Below are positions 46,156 to 56,496 of a stretch of DNA of 58,553 bases, piece after piece. Position numbers and translations under genes: made by a program. Each line of letters begins with the position of its first letter. Position 1 is the stretch's first letter. Source of the DNA: Perkinsus olseni (lineage: Eukaryota; Perkinsozoa; Perkinsida; Perkinsidae); the NCBI GenBank assembly GCA_013115135.1, contig JABANP010000324.1, forward strand, positions 1 through 58,553, in the 5' to 3' direction. The notes under the pieces were generated by a model. That model did no database searches. It was not told where the DNA came from and saw only the letters and a program-made list of their open reading frames with translations.

Positions 46156-47237
46156 TTACGCGAGTCGAGCGACTCCAAGTTTACCCTCAGATGGACGGAA
46201 CTCGAAGTAGGTTCCGACTAGCACGAAAGCCGGTAGTCTCCACGTCTCGTTGGGGTCGAGTTTAAAAGCTAGAGAGCAGGTCCCAGCAGAATTTCGGGCA
46301 TAGTTGGTAATATATATCGGGACAGCCTGGTCATCATCAGCCTCACCGAGGCACATCTTAATGGGCGGAATGAACCTCATGAAGGCGCAGTCGAATACGA
46401 AGAGCTCCAGGCCGGGAACCCATTGATAATTAACAGCAACTCCAGCTGAGGCTGAAGCCTCAGCGAAAATCTGCGGGACCAGCTTGCGAAAGTAAAAGCT
46501 TGGTGCAAAGCTCTAGTATCAATGATCCCACTTTCATCATCAAAGCTTGAGGTCCTCTGACCAAGTCTTACCATTCCGACTGTGACCCTGTAACCCCTGT
46601 CGCCTGGGCGACTCCTGAGCGGGGTAAACATTAGTGGCCCCTCGTACAAGCTGGGGTCTCCGCCGCCAAGTAGGAGCTCCCCGGTCACTGCACCACAGCG
46701 ATGCTTTCTTAGGTAGAGCGCGAATGTCGTGCTTGCTACTGTCCCTTGTAGTTGAGACATAAAAGGGGGATAACTGGGAGTGTCTTCAGGTCCAAGACCG
46801 ATAGAATGAAACGGTAAGGAGTTATCGGGTGCCTCATGCCCGTGAACCAATCCATAATGGATTCGTATACCACCAGTTCCACCGATCGTCGCCCATCCTC
46901 GGCTCCGAAATATATCAACCTTCGTCCCGTCTGCGTAAGTGATTGTCGAGGTGTCGGACGGCCGACACAGGTCGCACCTATAGGTGCCGACAGACGGATT
47001 GCTACAATAACCCTGATCGTAAGTGCTGTCGAACCAAGTACTCCACAAGAAGAAGGTGGCGGAGGAGCCAGTGTCGATCAGGGCATGCATCTTTTGGGTG
47101 TTAATGCTTATGTCTCCGAGCAGAGCATATCCGTAGCCAGGTAAATAGTCATAGGATGTTGGTGTTCTGAGTACTTGTCCGTGTGTGACAAAGAATACAC
47201 CAAACCAGACGGGTAGAAGTACGGAGGCTCCGCGCAT
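46156..47237 (-). pseudogene. Pepsin-like aspartic protease (A01), frameshifted at the second catalytic site
   Basis: The frame from 47237 has a signal peptide (SVLLPVWFGVFFVTHG), the first catalytic loop LIDTGSS (Asp55), a Cys-rich stretch and GELLLGGGD. It is clean until GIIDT near 46,515, exactly the second catalytic loop. There the protein-like sequence jumps to another frame, which runs through GVAVNYQWVPGLEL and FDCAFMRFIPPIKM to LVGTYFEFRPSEGKLGVARLA at 46156, the normal closing strand. A one-base change explains the break. Everything else looks conserved, so it is either a very young pseudogene or a sequencing error. A shorter, more broken relative lies 150 bp upstream. Confidence 0.8.
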
Positions 47238-47395
47238 TTCGGCTTTGAAGGAACGAATAACTCACAAAGCCACTGATCAGGAATATTCGACCAGATCAGC
47301 TCAGGAAGATTCTAAAAAAATTCCGCAGAGAATGCAGATGCACTATAACTCAGTACAGTGCGGCTATTTGAGACGGGGCTCAAAGAGTGGTAAAA

Positions 47396-47788
47396 TCAGA
47401 CTCGACGAAAGCTGCTAATAATGTGATAACCAGGATAGACTTGAGTTCCAAGACCGATAGAGTGAAATGGTGGTGCGTTATCAGGTGCCTCGTATTTGTA
47501 GACCAATCCAAATTTGATCGATCCAGCATCAGTTTGACCGATTCTAGCGTTGCCTCGGTGCTGAAATACATAGACCTTGGTGCCGTCTAAATAATGGAAG
47601 TCCGTGGGCTGGATGGGCGAACACGACCCTGGGCATTGGTAGTAGCCGATAGGCAGGTTGCTGCGAGACCCCGGCTTATAGAAGTGATAGAACCAAGTAC
47701 TCCACACGAAGAAGAGGGCAGACGTCCCAGTATCGATCAGAGCATGCATCATGCCGCCGCTGGCTTTTGGGTTGGGCCTTAATGGCAC
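47396..47788 (-). pseudogene. Truncated pepsin-like aspartic protease
   Basis: Resembles the first 150 residues of its neighbour at 46,156-47,237: HALIDTGTSALFFVWSTWF, then DGTKVYVFQHRG, then FGLVYKYEAPDNAPPFHSIG. It has the first catalytic Asp, lacks the signal peptide and stops before the second lobe. It arose by tandem duplication followed by loss. Confidence 0.8.
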
Positions 47789-48297
47789 TGTCCCGTTGAC
47801 GATGAGCTACATAAACTATGCCATGAATGATAAAGGTTATTGTCACTTCATCATCAAAAAGTGAGATGATACTTCATGGGCGTTCCCCGATCGAATGCTT
47901 ATTGGGAACTACCTCGAGTTCCAACCCGAACAAGGCCGAGTCGGCATCGCGCCGCTCGTACCTCGATCAGCTTGACCAACTCCTCCTAGAGTTGATGGCA
48001 CATCAACCGTGTTGACGGTAAATGACACATAACACTCCTATTGTCTCGTCGATTATCTCGTTTCCTATCTGCAGATGAAAGATGGGCTATGAACCGGCAG
48101 GGACCGGTTTGCCTGTGCAAAGGTACCAATCTTCGCGGTTGTTTATTCTCCATGCACCTGGCCATATCGACTTGTCTGGTTTGTCAGTCGTGGGATGGTC
48201 TGCTCTATCGCTACCCATGATTTGCTAGTACTCTATGCACCTAATGAGTCTGATTCGGCCCTTCTTAGGCGGCTCGCTTCATTGACTTGCACTATTA

Positions 48298-48828
48298 GTG
48301 CAGGTTAGTAACCTGCAACTGATTCAGTTCAGTTCAGTTCGACTGAAAGGTTCACTTCGTTGGTTGGACACGAGAAAGGCAATGGAACGGACCGCACACT
48401 GTGCGGCGCGCAATCCTGCCCCGTCTCCGATAGAAGGTGGAGGTCGTTTACCTGCTCTCACGACGAGGTTAACTTGGCCTATTGTTATCTATTCTCATTG
48501 CTATCGATTATTCCTTGACACGGGTAGTGAGTGTTCTCTTATCGATGATTCTCTAGTAAAAAATTACAAGCTCACCATCGACCAAACTATTTACCATTTT
48601 CACCCGCGTTCGAACGGCCAAAAGACGAGAAATCATCTCGCTCGCCTGTGTCACGCAGGTGACACAAAACCCCTTGGTTGCATGAGCACAAGTCACCTAA
48701 AGGAGCGGCTACATGTGCAAGGGATACGACTCGTATCATATGAGTCGCTCGTATCTCGTACCACTCGTAACAAGCGGGCAGCAGTGGTCTCCCTACCCCA
48801 CTGGTGGTGCCTCACAGCTGTCTCGTGA
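48298..48828 (+). mobile_element. Retrotransposon protease relic
   Basis: The open frame of 176 codons contains YRLFLDTGSECSLIDDSLV, a retropepsin-type active site as found in gag-pol polyproteins, unlike the two-lobed pepsins nearby. The upstream part is low-complexity and no RT follows. Probably the remains of an LTR retroelement on the plus strand. Confidence 0.6.
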
Positions 48829-48982
48829 ATATAATATTGCGAGGCAATGAGTGAGTCGAAGGATCGTATGCACAGTAACCAGGAACTGATGTCGACACTG
48901 GACAGGGACTGGAGGTATCTCTACCATAGCTGATTCCTTTTCGTAGATATCAATAAAAATAATCCTCTTTATCCATTCACTT

Positions 48983-49927
48983 ATGATGGCCCTTCGTCTC
49001 ATCATTTTCGTCTCTTTTGTTGCCGTATTGGCCAATGGTTGCGGAAAGGGCGACACCACCAACCCTACGCCGTGCCCTACCACCATGAAACCTACCCCGT
49101 GCCCGACAACCACAATAAGATCTACCTCGGGATACCCAGTCCGTTACGTCAATAAACACTCTGGTAAATTCGCCTACAAGCGTTCCCAGCCAGCCTACGC
49201 GAGAGTTGCTTTCCTTGCCCCCTACGACACCAGTCTTGGTATGTTCTCAGTAGAGTACGCTGATGGAACTTCGTACCAAACTGGCTGGTTCGATCTTCAC
49301 CCCAATAAAGAGGACCCGGCGTCCATCCATGCAGTTCGGAATCTGGCTCTGCGAGGGACGCCCATAATGCTGGCTTGCTGGGATACGAGCTGCATGTCCC
49401 AGCGCCCACATCACGGAGAGAGACTTCGAGTCCTTTATAGTTGACGAAGATGGTAACGCTCAAGTAATTTTTGAAGGTGCTCCTATCACACTCAATCGTG
49501 AGTGGGATTCATACACTCCAGGAGATTTCGGATCCAGCGCGTGGCTGAAAGCTCTTGGAAGACTTCAAATTTAAGGGCAAGCTCGCTTAAGGTCGATATG
49601 CTGCTCCGGGTCAACTCGGATGGTTCCTCTCTTCTTCAACTCTCTTGCAATAACGAATTCCCTTACGCTCGCCGGTTGAAGCTCGCAGGAATGGGCCTTG
49701 GTAAAGCTTACAGGCTGACACCAGGGGAGGAAGGGGAAACGTTACATGACGTTGTCAGCGGTCTCAAGGAGAAGTGTCCTGATCTACCGGAAGAATATCT
49801 CTCCGTAGAGAAGTGGGAGACCGTGAGATTTGCCTCCCGCTCTGAGCTGTTTGTTACCGGCAACTACGTATTGGATCGTGCTTGGAATCAGTATATGTCC
49901 TGGACTGACGCCGACTCACTGAGCTGA
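48983..49927 (+). pseudogene. Secreted protein gene with Thr/Pro linker, broken by frame changes
   Basis: Starts MMALRLIIFVSFVAVLANGCG (signal peptide), then a linker with two TPCPTTM/T repeats, then a protein-like domain (FAYKRSQPAYARVAF, SVEYADGTSYQTGWFDLHP). Near 49,395 the protein-like sequence moves to another frame (VDEDGNAQVIFEGAPITLN, SYTPGDFGSSAW). Near 49,590 an extra base before AAGGTCGAT restores a third frame, which runs to DADSLS at 49,927. Two or three frame changes without splice sites mean a decayed gene. No family is recognised. Confidence 0.65.
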
Positions 49928-50453
49928 TCTAACCGTTGATCTATTCCTTCAGGCAGACACATCCAAGCTGCGGACACAAAGTCCTTTTTCAAAGATTCTT
50001 TTATTCGGTGAACATCATCACTGAGTTAGATTTCGATGTATTAATGACAATCAGTGTTGGTCCCATAAATCATTCCTTAGACCCACTTTTGTCTGCTCAT
50101 CACAGTTCCCGTTTTTGTGTTCTCAGTAGTGGGCCCGGGGGGGGGGCCTAATAGACGCGAGTCTTCGCGTGTATCTGGTCTCATCCAGTATAGTTACATC
50201 CAGTGTCCAGTTTATCAAAAGATACCGTACCTTAGGTACGGCTCACCCGTCTAGACTCGATTGTGTCCATCCTCCGGGACATGTCTCGGGATTTGTAGCC
50301 GACCGTGTCTCTCGTCATATGAAACATTCCTAGGTTTTGTTCTATGATAGAACTTCTATCCCTCCCCGCGCTCGATAAACTAATTCCGAAACCCAGAATT
50401 GGTCTCGAAAATGATTTTTATGAGTTAATTGCGGTTCTACACCATTTCCCGTA

Positions 50454-50706
50454 CAAGTTTGACAAGTGAACAGGCAAGAATGACAACATCACAGGCAAGT
50501 TTGGCAATGAACACGCAAGTTTGACACATGAAATTTGTTACCATCAAGAATGTCAATAAGAAGTCCAAGTTTGCACACATCGAAATTGTTAATGTTGAGT
50601 CCAAGTTTGACAAGGGCAAAAATATCACATGCAAGAATGACAGTATCACAGCCAAGTTTGACAATACACGGGCAAGATTGACAAGTGCCGATCCAAGTTT
50701 GACAGC
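50454..50706 (+). repeat. Degenerate tandem repeat with a 21-bp period
   Basis: The word CAAGTTTGAC (or CAAGAATGAC) starts at 50454, 50475, 50496, 50516, 50545, 50566, 50602, 50632, 50653, 50673 and 50694. Most gaps are 20-21 bp. The first part of each unit (CAAGTTTGACA) is better kept than the second. Confidence 0.85.
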
Positions 50707-51363
50707 GCATCGATGAAAGCCCAGACTCAAACAGAAGAGCTCATTCGGCCGAGAAACCACACATATTCACTGGCTTACGCACGGAAGAAACCCACCGTAC
50801 ATAAATTGACCGTACTTGCAGATTTTTCAGAATGGGCTGATTGAACACCCTCTCTAAAAGTTAATCACTTCTTCGGAGCATCCTCAGCGCACGTCCCAGA
50901 TTTCGCACAGCCACAAGCTTGTAGTGATATGCTTTTAGTGAGCCGCTTCGCGATGGTATGTTGGACGATTCGATGGATGACTTAGTATAGTACCAAGTCG
51001 CTATCTCGTGATTGTGAAGAGTTACAAGCTAAAAAGCCTATCACCATTCACACGACCCGCACAAGCGGATCCCGATATGGTTAAACCCAACCCCAAAGCC
51101 TTGAAATAACAGAGGTTAATCAATCTTCCCTGATCAGCTCGGAGAGGCTTGAGAGGAACTCCGGCACAACCACGTCGTGCAGCCAGACAGGGCGGTGACT
51201 GAGGCGGCCTCAGTGAGTCCTGTCACACTGGGCAACCTACTAGGCATGAGGAGATGGTGAGAGGTTGAACAGTAGGGAAGGGCCAAATCAACACCGAGTC
51301 ATCAGCAAGGGGTATGATGTACGGGTATGGCAGGTTCAATCTCTACTTCGTACCGGGGATTCC

Positions 51364-51425
51364 CGACAGTAGAATCATAAACTCTTGCTATCTTGCATCT
51401 CCTCAACGCCAGCACCGATCATCAC
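51364..51425 (-). repeat. 62-bp terminal direct repeat, 3' copy (very short LTR)
   Basis: Identical to 58,492-58,553. On the minus strand it starts at the end of the pol frame: the TGA stop is its first complete triplet. It ends CTACTGTCG rather than in CA. Confidence 0.85.
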
Positions 51426-54400
51426 ATCTTCGCCCCCTTTTTGCTCTCGTCACATCGAGGGCAAAACCATTCCGCCGCTTCAAGATCATCGTCAGTGACT
51501 TGAGCGCAGGCAGTATGAAACCACCTGTGGCAAAGATCGCAGCCAATCATCCTACTAGCTTCACGGACGTCACCGCACAGGGGACATCGGCAAGACTCCC
51601 AGTACTGGGTGTCTTCAGCAGATACCTCGTCGTCAATACCGGGAATTGTCGCCGAAGGCTCACCGTAGAATTTGCATAGACGAGAACCATGAATCACCGA
51701 GGTTCTCGACGGATCAGAATCGACAGCTAATTCATAACATTGCTGACCGACCTCCTTCAGAACTCTATACGGGCCACTCGCTTTAGTACCAAGCTTAGGC
51801 CCCATCTTCGCATGGTAGATGACCGCATAGTCGCCCGGCCGCAGACGAGTACCACGCGGCCCTATCCTCTTAGCGAACGCCTCGGCGGATCGTTGCTTCT
51901 GTTGCAGCCAGTGCTCCTCGAAGAGAATTAATTGCTCATCCCGTGCACGCGCACGTACACGAGCCTCCGCCTCGGCATCCTCACGACGTAAGGGAGGGAA
52001 AGATACCGGTAGACCACCACGACCCAGACTCAGCGCCTCGATCGCTCCGCCTATCGGGAGAGATGGTTCATAACCATAGATTAATTTATGAGAGCTGGAG
52101 TTCACCCTCAGCTGCGCCATCGCCGTCACCAGCTTCCAGGATACATTCGGGTGCGAACAGAGTACACTCCGCAGGGTACTACCCAGCTCCCGATGACGCC
52201 GTTCCCAGTACCCCCCACAAGACGGGGTAAAAGGGGGTAAGCTCCGATGAACGATACCCAAAGCCAAACACATACTACTCACAGCGGAGCTCTTTACTGG
52301 ATTGGCTCCACAATCACTCCACAGCTCAGACGGAAAGGCCCCAATTTCCCAGAATATCAGCTCCAGCTCCATACTGATAGTAGAGCTCCGAGCATTCGGA
52401 ATCACCTTAAAAAAGGTATGGCCACTCAGCCTATCCGTCACTGTTAGTATGTGAGCCTTCTCCGGATCGAGCTCCCCGAGAGAAGAAGACTGCTGGGACT
52501 GCTTCTGCCGGCGGTCTTGCGGCCTCCTCAAAGGACCGAAAAGGTCGACCCCGACCACCTGGAAGACCCTACTGGGCATCTTCACCGCCCCCATCCGAAC
52601 CTGAGCTCGCTGGCAAAAGTCCCTCGTAAGGGCGCAATCGAGGCAGCCGCGGACAGCTTTCTTGGCCGCCGCCCGCACTCCACAGGCGTACATCGACTGA
52701 AACATACTCGAGCAGGTCGAAGTGACGCCTCCGTGACCACACTGCTCGTGGAAGACGACTGCGAACTCAGGCAACAGCGACTTCGGCACCAAGAGCTGAC
52801 GCTTCGGGCCACACAAACCGTCCTCGTCCGCAGAGCCTGGGGGCCTTAGGCGGAACACCAACCCCGTGGGGTCCACCTCATAGCCGTACTGCAAGCCCGG
52901 CACCTCGACGAACCGTCCGCCACACGCCTTTTCGATAATACCCGAACAAACCGGATCAGCGTGCTGGCAGAGGAGCATCCACTCCCGAGAGAGGCAGGCC
53001 CTGTCAGCAACCTCCCCATCATCGCCCCCTTGTCCGGCCCAGGCCCGAAAGACCCGCCGAGACAAAAGCCAATCTCGAAAAGAGGGGAGGGCCAGACAAC
53101 CAGCCGAGCCACCGAAGAGCCAGCAGTGGGAGTCTACCGCCCCGCACCCGACCGTCACAGCAACCTGCGACGCTTTCGGATTCGGAGGAATCACAGACGG
53201 GGCATAGGGGGTGTATTTCGTCAGAAGTGGCGCCCGTGACAGCAAATCAGCAATCCTATTGTCAAGTCCTCTTATATGCGCGGTCTCGACACGTATAGGA
53301 GGCGACCGAGTCTCGAAGTCGTGAATACAATCACATACGATACCGCGGAGCCTCAGGATCGCCTTCCGCTCGACCGACTTGCATGGTGGAGGATTCCACC
53401 GATCAACATTCCTCAAGGCGACTCGATTATCGGTGTACAGCTGAATGCGCTCGAGCTTGGGGAAACAATGGAGAGCTTCGTCTAGGCGCTGCAATGCCAC
53501 GGCCAACGCGTGCAACTCGCGACGATTCGAATGCCACGCGTTGATACACATACTCTTGCTCTGCACCTTACCCTCGGCCGCCAGGATCGCCCCCTCGGGG
53601 GTTTTCCAGACCCAGCCGAAGCCGGACCCGGCCGCATCGCACTCGACTCGGATGGTTTTAACCTCCGAATACAACGCCAGTGCAGTATCTTCCGCCGTCG
53701 AGCACTCGGACCAATAAAGCTTCGCCATCACGAGGTGCTTCTTCGCTTCCAGAGCCTCCTTCTCCCCGAGCGGGGAGTCCCAGGTCGGTGCGGTTCCGAC
53801 CAGAGCACGTGCCACATCACAGTGAGCCCGGGACAGAGCCTCTCCCACACCCAATGAGACGGCGATGAACCTTCCTGCCTGACGGAAGATCGAGCGCTTC
53901 GAAGCGCCCTGCGACCCGGTCGCGTCACTCTCACCCTTATCGGCCGCAGGCCGCAACAGAGACAGCTTTGACGTAGACCCGTCCCAGAGCCACCTGGCAC
54001 CCAGCCACCTGACTGCGTCCTCGGGGCCGCCATCTCCCCAAGTCGAACGCTTCTCAGGAGGGCAGCAGAAATTAGTCAACCGCCATACCGTCAAGAGCAG
54101 GCTCTCCAAGGCCTCCACGTACTCTTCCTCGCCGACGAGCAGGAAGTCGTCCATAACCATGATGCAAGCCGGGATGTCCTCCTCTGCCACCCCCGGATGG
54201 AGGATGCGAAAGGCGGACAAAGCTGCTAGCAGCAGAATCCTCTGAGAGCTGGTGAGAATGAGAGGGCCACAGGCGAGGCCGAACGCAAGCCGCCGACACT
54301 CCAGAGCGGTCTTTCCGATCCGAAGCTTGATACTGGTCTGCAGACCGTCCGCACCACTACACTCCACCGATATGCAGTAGAACGCCTTCGATAAATCGAA

Positions 54401-54802
54401 CTGACGGACCACACTGTGGCGCCTCAGTGCTCCACGGAGCCTCATGACCGCATCCCTAGTACCCAACTGCTCGGCCGACACTCGCGGGCTCTGGGCATTC
54501 GTCGATCGAAGGTCGACGACAGGCCGGATGGTCGTGGTTTTGCTAGAATCTTGACGGACGGGAAAGATGATGCCCGCGCCGGGTTCTCCCCCTGGGAGAT
54601 CTTGCCCATCACAGACTTCCCACCACTTCTTCTTGCGTAGAGAAAACGAGCCAGGGTTTTCTTGGAGGGGAAATCGTCGAAGCGTAGGGTTCCCTAACAA
54701 TAGTGGGACACACGCGCGAGGGAGACAGAGATACGCGTGCGACACAACGAGTGTACGCGTGCTCTCGTGGTACACGCGATGACTTCCGGAGTCTAGGGAC
54801 AC
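51422..54802 (-). CDS. pol: Retrotransposon Pol: reverse transcriptase, RNase H, integrase, PHD finger
   Basis: An intact 1,126-codon frame. RT: FDLSKAF (Asp136), RLAFGLACGP, and active site MVMDDF (Asp218, Asp219), a Met instead of the usual Tyr. RNase H: Asp389, Glu429, Asp458 and Asp519 (VECDAAGSG, RREL, YTDNR, IADLLSR). Integrase: zinc site His685, His690, Cys720, Cys723, then the catalytic DDE triad Asp753 (GVDLFGP), Asp830 (WSDCGAN) and Glu867 (GGYWERR). A GPY/F-type module (KLGTKASGPYRVL) follows. Residues 1071-1117 form a C4HC3 PHD finger: CPLC, CDLC, HTAC, CPRC in canonical spacing. PHD fingers read histone tails, so this may direct integration. No stops and all catalytic residues present suggest recent activity. 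Confidence 0.92.
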   Translation of the reverse strand: MSLDSGSHRVYHESTRTLVVSHAYLCLPRACVPLLLGNPTLRRFPLQENPGSFSLRKKKWWEVCDGQDLPGGEPGAGIIFPVRQDSSKTTTIRPVVDLRSTNAQSPRVSAEQLGTRDAVMRLRGALRRHSVVRQFDLSKAFYCISVECSGADGLQTSIKLRIGKTALECRRLAFGLACGPLILTSSQRILLLAALSAFRILHPGVAEEDIPACIMVMDDFLLVGEEEYVEALESLLLTVWRLTNFCCPPEKRSTWGDGGPEDAVRWLGARWLWDGSTSKLSLLRPAADKGESDATGSQGASKRSIFRQAGRFIAVSLGVGEALSRAHCDVARALVGTAPTWDSPLGEKEALEAKKHLVMAKLYWSECSTAEDTALALYSEVKTIRVECDAAGSGFGWVWKTPEGAILAAEGKVQSKSMCINAWHSNRRELHALAVALQRLDEALHCFPKLERIQLYTDNRVALRNVDRWNPPPCKSVERKAILRLRGIVCDCIHDFETRSPPIRVETAHIRGLDNRIADLLSRAPLLTKYTPYAPSVIPPNPKASQVAVTVGCGAVDSHCWLFGGSAGCLALPSFRDWLLSRRVFRAWAGQGGDDGEVADRACLSREWMLLCQHADPVCSGIIEKACGGRFVEVPGLQYGYEVDPTGLVFRLRPPGSADEDGLCGPKRQLLVPKSLLPEFAVVFHEQCGHGGVTSTCSSMFQSMYACGVRAAAKKAVRGCLDCALTRDFCQRAQVRMGAVKMPSRVFQVVGVDLFGPLRRPQDRRQKQSQQSSSLGELDPEKAHILTVTDRLSGHTFFKVIPNARSSTISMELELIFWEIGAFPSELWSDCGANPVKSSAVSSMCLALGIVHRSLPPFTPSCGGYWERRHRELGSTLRSVLCSHPNVSWKLVTAMAQLRVNSSSHKLIYGYEPSLPIGGAIEALSLGRGGLPVSFPPLRREDAEAEARVRARARDEQLILFEEHWLQQKQRSAEAFAKRIGPRGTRLRPGDYAVIYHAKMGPKLGTKASGPYRVLKEVGQQCYELAVDSDPSRTSVIHGSRLCKFYGEPSATIPGIDDEVSAEDTQYWESCRCPLCGDVREASRMIGCDLCHRWFHTACAQVTDDDLEAAEWFCPRCDESKKGAKM

Positions 54803-55686
54803 CGTATAGCGTATCGCGAACTCCTTTTTTTTTCTCTTGATGTCACACCGATACCAAAAGCTGTGTCGAGGCCCATGGGGTCGTGGACCAGGTCATGGTG
54901 TAGAAGCATGACGGTTGAACCGTTGCGGTTCCCCCGAGGTCCCGCGGGACTTTTTATAGCCAATTAGCTCGGCTGGCTGGGTGCTGGGAGCTACGGCTTT
55001 TGATGGAGAGTCTTCCATCACGAATGAGGGAGGTGGGCAGCGGTCAGCTGTGGCCAGCCCACCCCGTGTCTGGTCTTCTTCAAGACCAGCACGGTTTCGA
55101 GGTTCAGGTCAGCGAGTGGCTCAACTCGGCGACTTATCCTCCCCTCGCCCTTGTGGCGTCCTGCCGCGCTCAGCGCTGTCGGACTGCCGTTACCCCATGC
55201 AGAAACAGTGTTGCTGCGGGTGTATGGGTACTCAGAACTGTCTTGATGAAGGTGGTTCGCTCCTAGTGGGAACTAGGTTTGTCCCACCCGTGTATACGGT
55301 CTTCCTCAAGACCGTTGCGCGGATGGGAGTCTGGGCAACAACTGCCGCCGGCAGGTGATGCTCTCGGCACCTCTGACGATTCAATGGTCTGCCAGTGGCT
55401 TACGCTGAGTCAACGCAAGCATCGCTGACGGGGACCGTCGTCGGACGACACGAGCCACGCGGCGTGAAATCGCCAGATCAGCTCGTCCCCTGTTCGGGGT
55501 GAAGCCAACTGTGTGACACCTGTGTGCTACCCAGCTTGTGCGCTTAGTGCGTGGGTTTGCGTTGCGCTAGTGGGACAGAGACGTGTCAGCTCGAAGGCTA
55601 CAGGGCAATCGTGAACACGGGTCCTTTAGGAGCTTGTTCATCCGTTGACTGACTGTACCTTTGTCTAAGGAGTCGTTCTCCCAACC
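54803..55686 (-). other. Internal spacer of the retrotransposon between protease-linked frame and pol
   Basis: About 880 bp with no long frame on the element strand. It contains a poly-T run (54,826-54,834, plus strand) and GC-rich blocks with local inverted words such as TCTTCAAGACC and GGTCTTCCTCAAGACC. It may have encoded the join between protease and RT and since decayed, or it may be a leader for separate pol expression. Confidence 0.4.
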
Positions 55687-56496
55687 CTAGCGTCTATGGG
55701 ATTTCCCGAGATAGAAGTCGCAGTGCTCCCGGAACTCCGCGCGCTCTGCTGGCGAGAGCTGCTCTATCAAACGGCTACTATTCCACGTCCGTCCCGTCGG
55801 TGTCTCGGCCGGCTTCAACTTCCACGACGCCACGAACCTGTATTGCTGCAGCTCATCATCCCAGTCTCCGCTACCGGGGGCCTCCACGAGCTTAAGCTCG
55901 TACCCGTCAGCAACTTTAAGTCCGCCTATGCCGACCACGCCGTCCAGAAGCTCGCTAAGGATTTCCTTCTCGGCCTCCGGGTCCGCGCGCGACAGTCCCT
56001 TGCGGCCTTCAGCTGCTACCGTTCTCGCGGCCTTCGCATGATGGCCTTCCGCGGCCTTCAGCACAGCCTCCACTCTTCTCTCGAGCACATCACGACATCT
56101 GCGCTCCTCGAACTTATTCCTTGACCCCGCCGACTCGGCTTCCGGGTCATCTTGGACGTAGAGCTCGCCGTTCGTGTGGCAGCACTCAATCGAGATCGAA
56201 GCACAGTCCGGGTCGGTGTCGGGAACTGGGGTGATTTCGGGGACCGTCGGAAGGCTTATACCCTTGCCCTCGTGAAAGACCTTCCTGAGGTGATCACGTT
56301 CAGCCTGAGGAGACTGGGCGAATGTCAACTCCGCCCCCAGAAGACTGAGTCCTCGTCGACCAACAATCATCCTCCCGAGGGAACGAACGATCAAACACGG
56401 GAGATAAGCCTGCGCCCCGTTGATCTCAGCCGCGACGACCACCTCGCCGATAACGAGCTCCTCGCGATTGTCGGCGTACCTAACCTTAATTTGCAC
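55687..56496 (-). CDS. Retrotransposon protease C-terminal part and linker frame
   Basis: A frame of 269 codons overlaps the end of the gag-protease frame. Its first residues (IKVRYADNREELVIGEVVV, then YLPCLIVRSLGRMIVGRRGLSLLGAEL) are the second half of a retropepsin whose DTGS is in the upstream frame. The rest is charged and helical (EERRCRDVLERRVEAVLKAAEG), a linker of unknown role. The frame step lies near 56,500 in a G-rich stretch. It could be a programmed frameshift or a mutation. Confidence 0.6.
   Translation of the reverse strand: MQIKVRYADNREELVIGEVVVAAEINGAQAYLPCLIVRSLGRMIVGRRGLSLLGAELTFAQSPQAERDHLRKVFHEGKGISLPTVPEITPVPDTDPDCASISIECCHTNGELYVQDDPEAESAGSRNKFEERRCRDVLERRVEAVLKAAEGHHAKAARTVAAEGRKGLSRADPEAEKEILSELLDGVVGIGGLKVADGYELKLVEAPGSGDWDDELQQYRFVASWKLKPAETPTGRTWNSSRLIEQLSPAERAEFREHCDFYLGKSHRR

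Noticed and set aside
50437..50760. A hydrophobic membrane protein on the minus strand
   Set aside because: The hydrophobic periodicity follows from the 21-bp repeat composition. There are no splice sites and no homology.
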